A stretch of 6,843 nt of DNA, from contig DKBC01000357.1 of the NCBI GenBank assembly GCA_002451065.1, positions 1 to 6,843 of the forward strand. Reading direction: 5' to 3'. Numbering within the stretch: position 1 is the first letter of the stretch; every line of letters starts with the position of its first letter. The position numbers and the translations under genes were made by a program. Of this stretch, positions 6,265 to 6,843 are shown piece after piece. The notes under the pieces were generated by a model that worked only from the letters and a program-made list of their open reading frames with translations, had not been told where the DNA came from and searched no databases. Source of the stretch: Betaproteobacteria bacterium UBA6910. GTDB taxonomy: Bacteria > Pseudomonadota > Gammaproteobacteria > Burkholderiales > UBA6910.

Positions 6265-6843
6265 TCACCCTGGGGGGTATGCCTGCCCGGACAGACTCCG
6301 CAATACGCTCACCACCCTGTCTGCTGACTTGCCGCGGTAGGGAGCGAAGTACTTCTGAAACGCCTTCTCCCTCTGCTCGGCCTGCCGAGCCCAAACGGAG
6401 TCGTCTTCCAGAACTTGCTGCAAATTTCCGGCATCGGGACTGCGTATAACCGGAGACAGGAGTTCCCGCAGCTCGAGATTGCTGGAGCCGGAGCTTGTGT
6501 AGAAGGTGTCGGCGCCCGGAACGTCGAGCTGAACAATATTCTTGTCCAGATAGAGCGCGCTGAAGGCAGTCCCCCCGTAATCACAGACTACGAAATCCGC
6601 GGCAGCGTAGAGATAATTCATGTCGCGCACGTCGTCACTGTCGATTCGTAGGTTCAGATCCTCCAGGATCCTTATGTCCCCCGGCGCCTTGCGAAAAGAT
6701 ATCGGATGCGGTCGGACGAGAACGTTGTATCGGGCCTTTAGTCCTGCGATCTGCTTCGCGTACCAGCGTATTGAGCACACGCCATCGCCAAATGTCGGCA
6801 ACCAGACTACGGTTCGTCTTTCCCGCGAAAACCCGAACTCTTC
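6265..6843 (-). CDS. CDP-glycerol glycerophosphotransferase-like protein (5' partial)
   Basis: The frame is open to the right edge: 14 codons before the TTG at 6801 continue sensibly, including RRTVVWLPTFGDG (residues 9-21), which matches the start of the C-terminal catalytic domain of TagB/TagF-like enzymes. So 6801 is not the start. 192 aa are visible. NVLVRPHP (40-47) carries a conserved His. DMNYLYAAADFVVCDYGG (74-91) matches the donor-binding segment, where TagF-like proteins commonly read LL-x2-AD-x2-ITDYSS. The C-terminus is a helical tail. Such GT-B-fold enzymes transfer polyol-phosphate from CDP-glycerol or CDP-ribitol in the cytosol. In Gram-negative clusters relatives are thought to build or decorate glycans with polyol-phosphate. 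An alternative is a related GT-B glycosyltransferase using another donor; Gly-Gly replacing Ser-Ser in the DYSS element leaves that open. It points the same way as wzm but is separated from it by 292 nt. Confidence 0.7.
   Translation of the reverse strand, partial: EEFGFSRERRTVVWLPTFGDGVCSIRWYAKQIAGLKARYNVLVRPHPISFRKAPGDIRILEDLNLRIDSDDVRDMNYLYAAADFVVCDYGGTAFSALYLDKNIVQLDVPGADTFYTSSGSSNLELRELLSPVIRSPDAGNLQQVLEDDSVWARQAEQREKAFQKYFAPYRGKSADRVVSVLRSLSGQAYPPG

Noticed and set aside
6799..6801. TTG as the start of the glycerophosphotransferase-like gene
   Set aside because: The frame continues to the window edge, and the residues before it complete the conserved TVVWLPTF segment.
1..6843. CRISPR arrays, insertion sequences, tRNA genes, attachment sites, defence systems
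   Set aside because: I looked on both strands and saw no regularly spaced repeats, transposase or integrase motifs, tRNA-like folds or terminal repeats. The window is explained by polysaccharide synthesis and export genes.

Overview
This is a GC-rich window from a surface-polysaccharide (O-antigen or capsule type) gene cluster, most likely from a Gram-negative bacterium. The reason is a Wzm/Wzt-type ABC exporter pair lying among glycosyltransferases and a nucleotide-sugar epimerase/dehydratase. The third-codon GC bias suggests a GC-rich proteobacterium, but nothing in the window fixes the genus. Both window edges cut through a gene.

Layout: two + strand genes on the left converge on four - strand genes on the right. 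On the + strand, a large two-domain glycosyltransferase (GT2-like part, then a GT4 part) runs in from the left edge and ends at 1858. It overlaps by 8 nt an NAD-dependent epimerase/dehydratase (1851-2822) that I start at a TTG. A 128-nt convergent gap (2823-2950) holds two GC-rich hairpins. Reading leftwards on the - strand, in transcription order, are: a CDP-glycerol glycerophosphotransferase-like gene entering from the right edge (6843-6265); a 292-nt gap with a candidate extended -10 promoter; wzm (5972-5133); wzt (5117-4368); a 334-nt gap with one doubtful 102-codon ORF; and a GT2 glycosyltransferase (4033-2951).

How they fit together (inference): the epimerase/dehydratase would supply a nucleotide sugar. 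The fused GT2-GT4 enzyme, the separate GT2 enzyme and the glycerophosphotransferase-like enzyme would assemble or decorate a lipid-linked glycan on the cytoplasmic face. Wzm/Wzt would export the finished chain across the inner membrane. Wzt has only its nucleotide-binding domain and lacks the C-terminal glycan-binding domain that some O-antigen exporters use to recognise a capped chain end.

I see no tRNA, rRNA, CRISPR array, insertion sequence or integrase. The gene families are known ones. The points most worth a second look are the EX7E change in the GT4 domain, the changed catalytic loop of the epimerase, the glycerophosphotransferase-like enzyme in an ABC-export locus, and the unexplained stretch between wzt and the GT2 gene.
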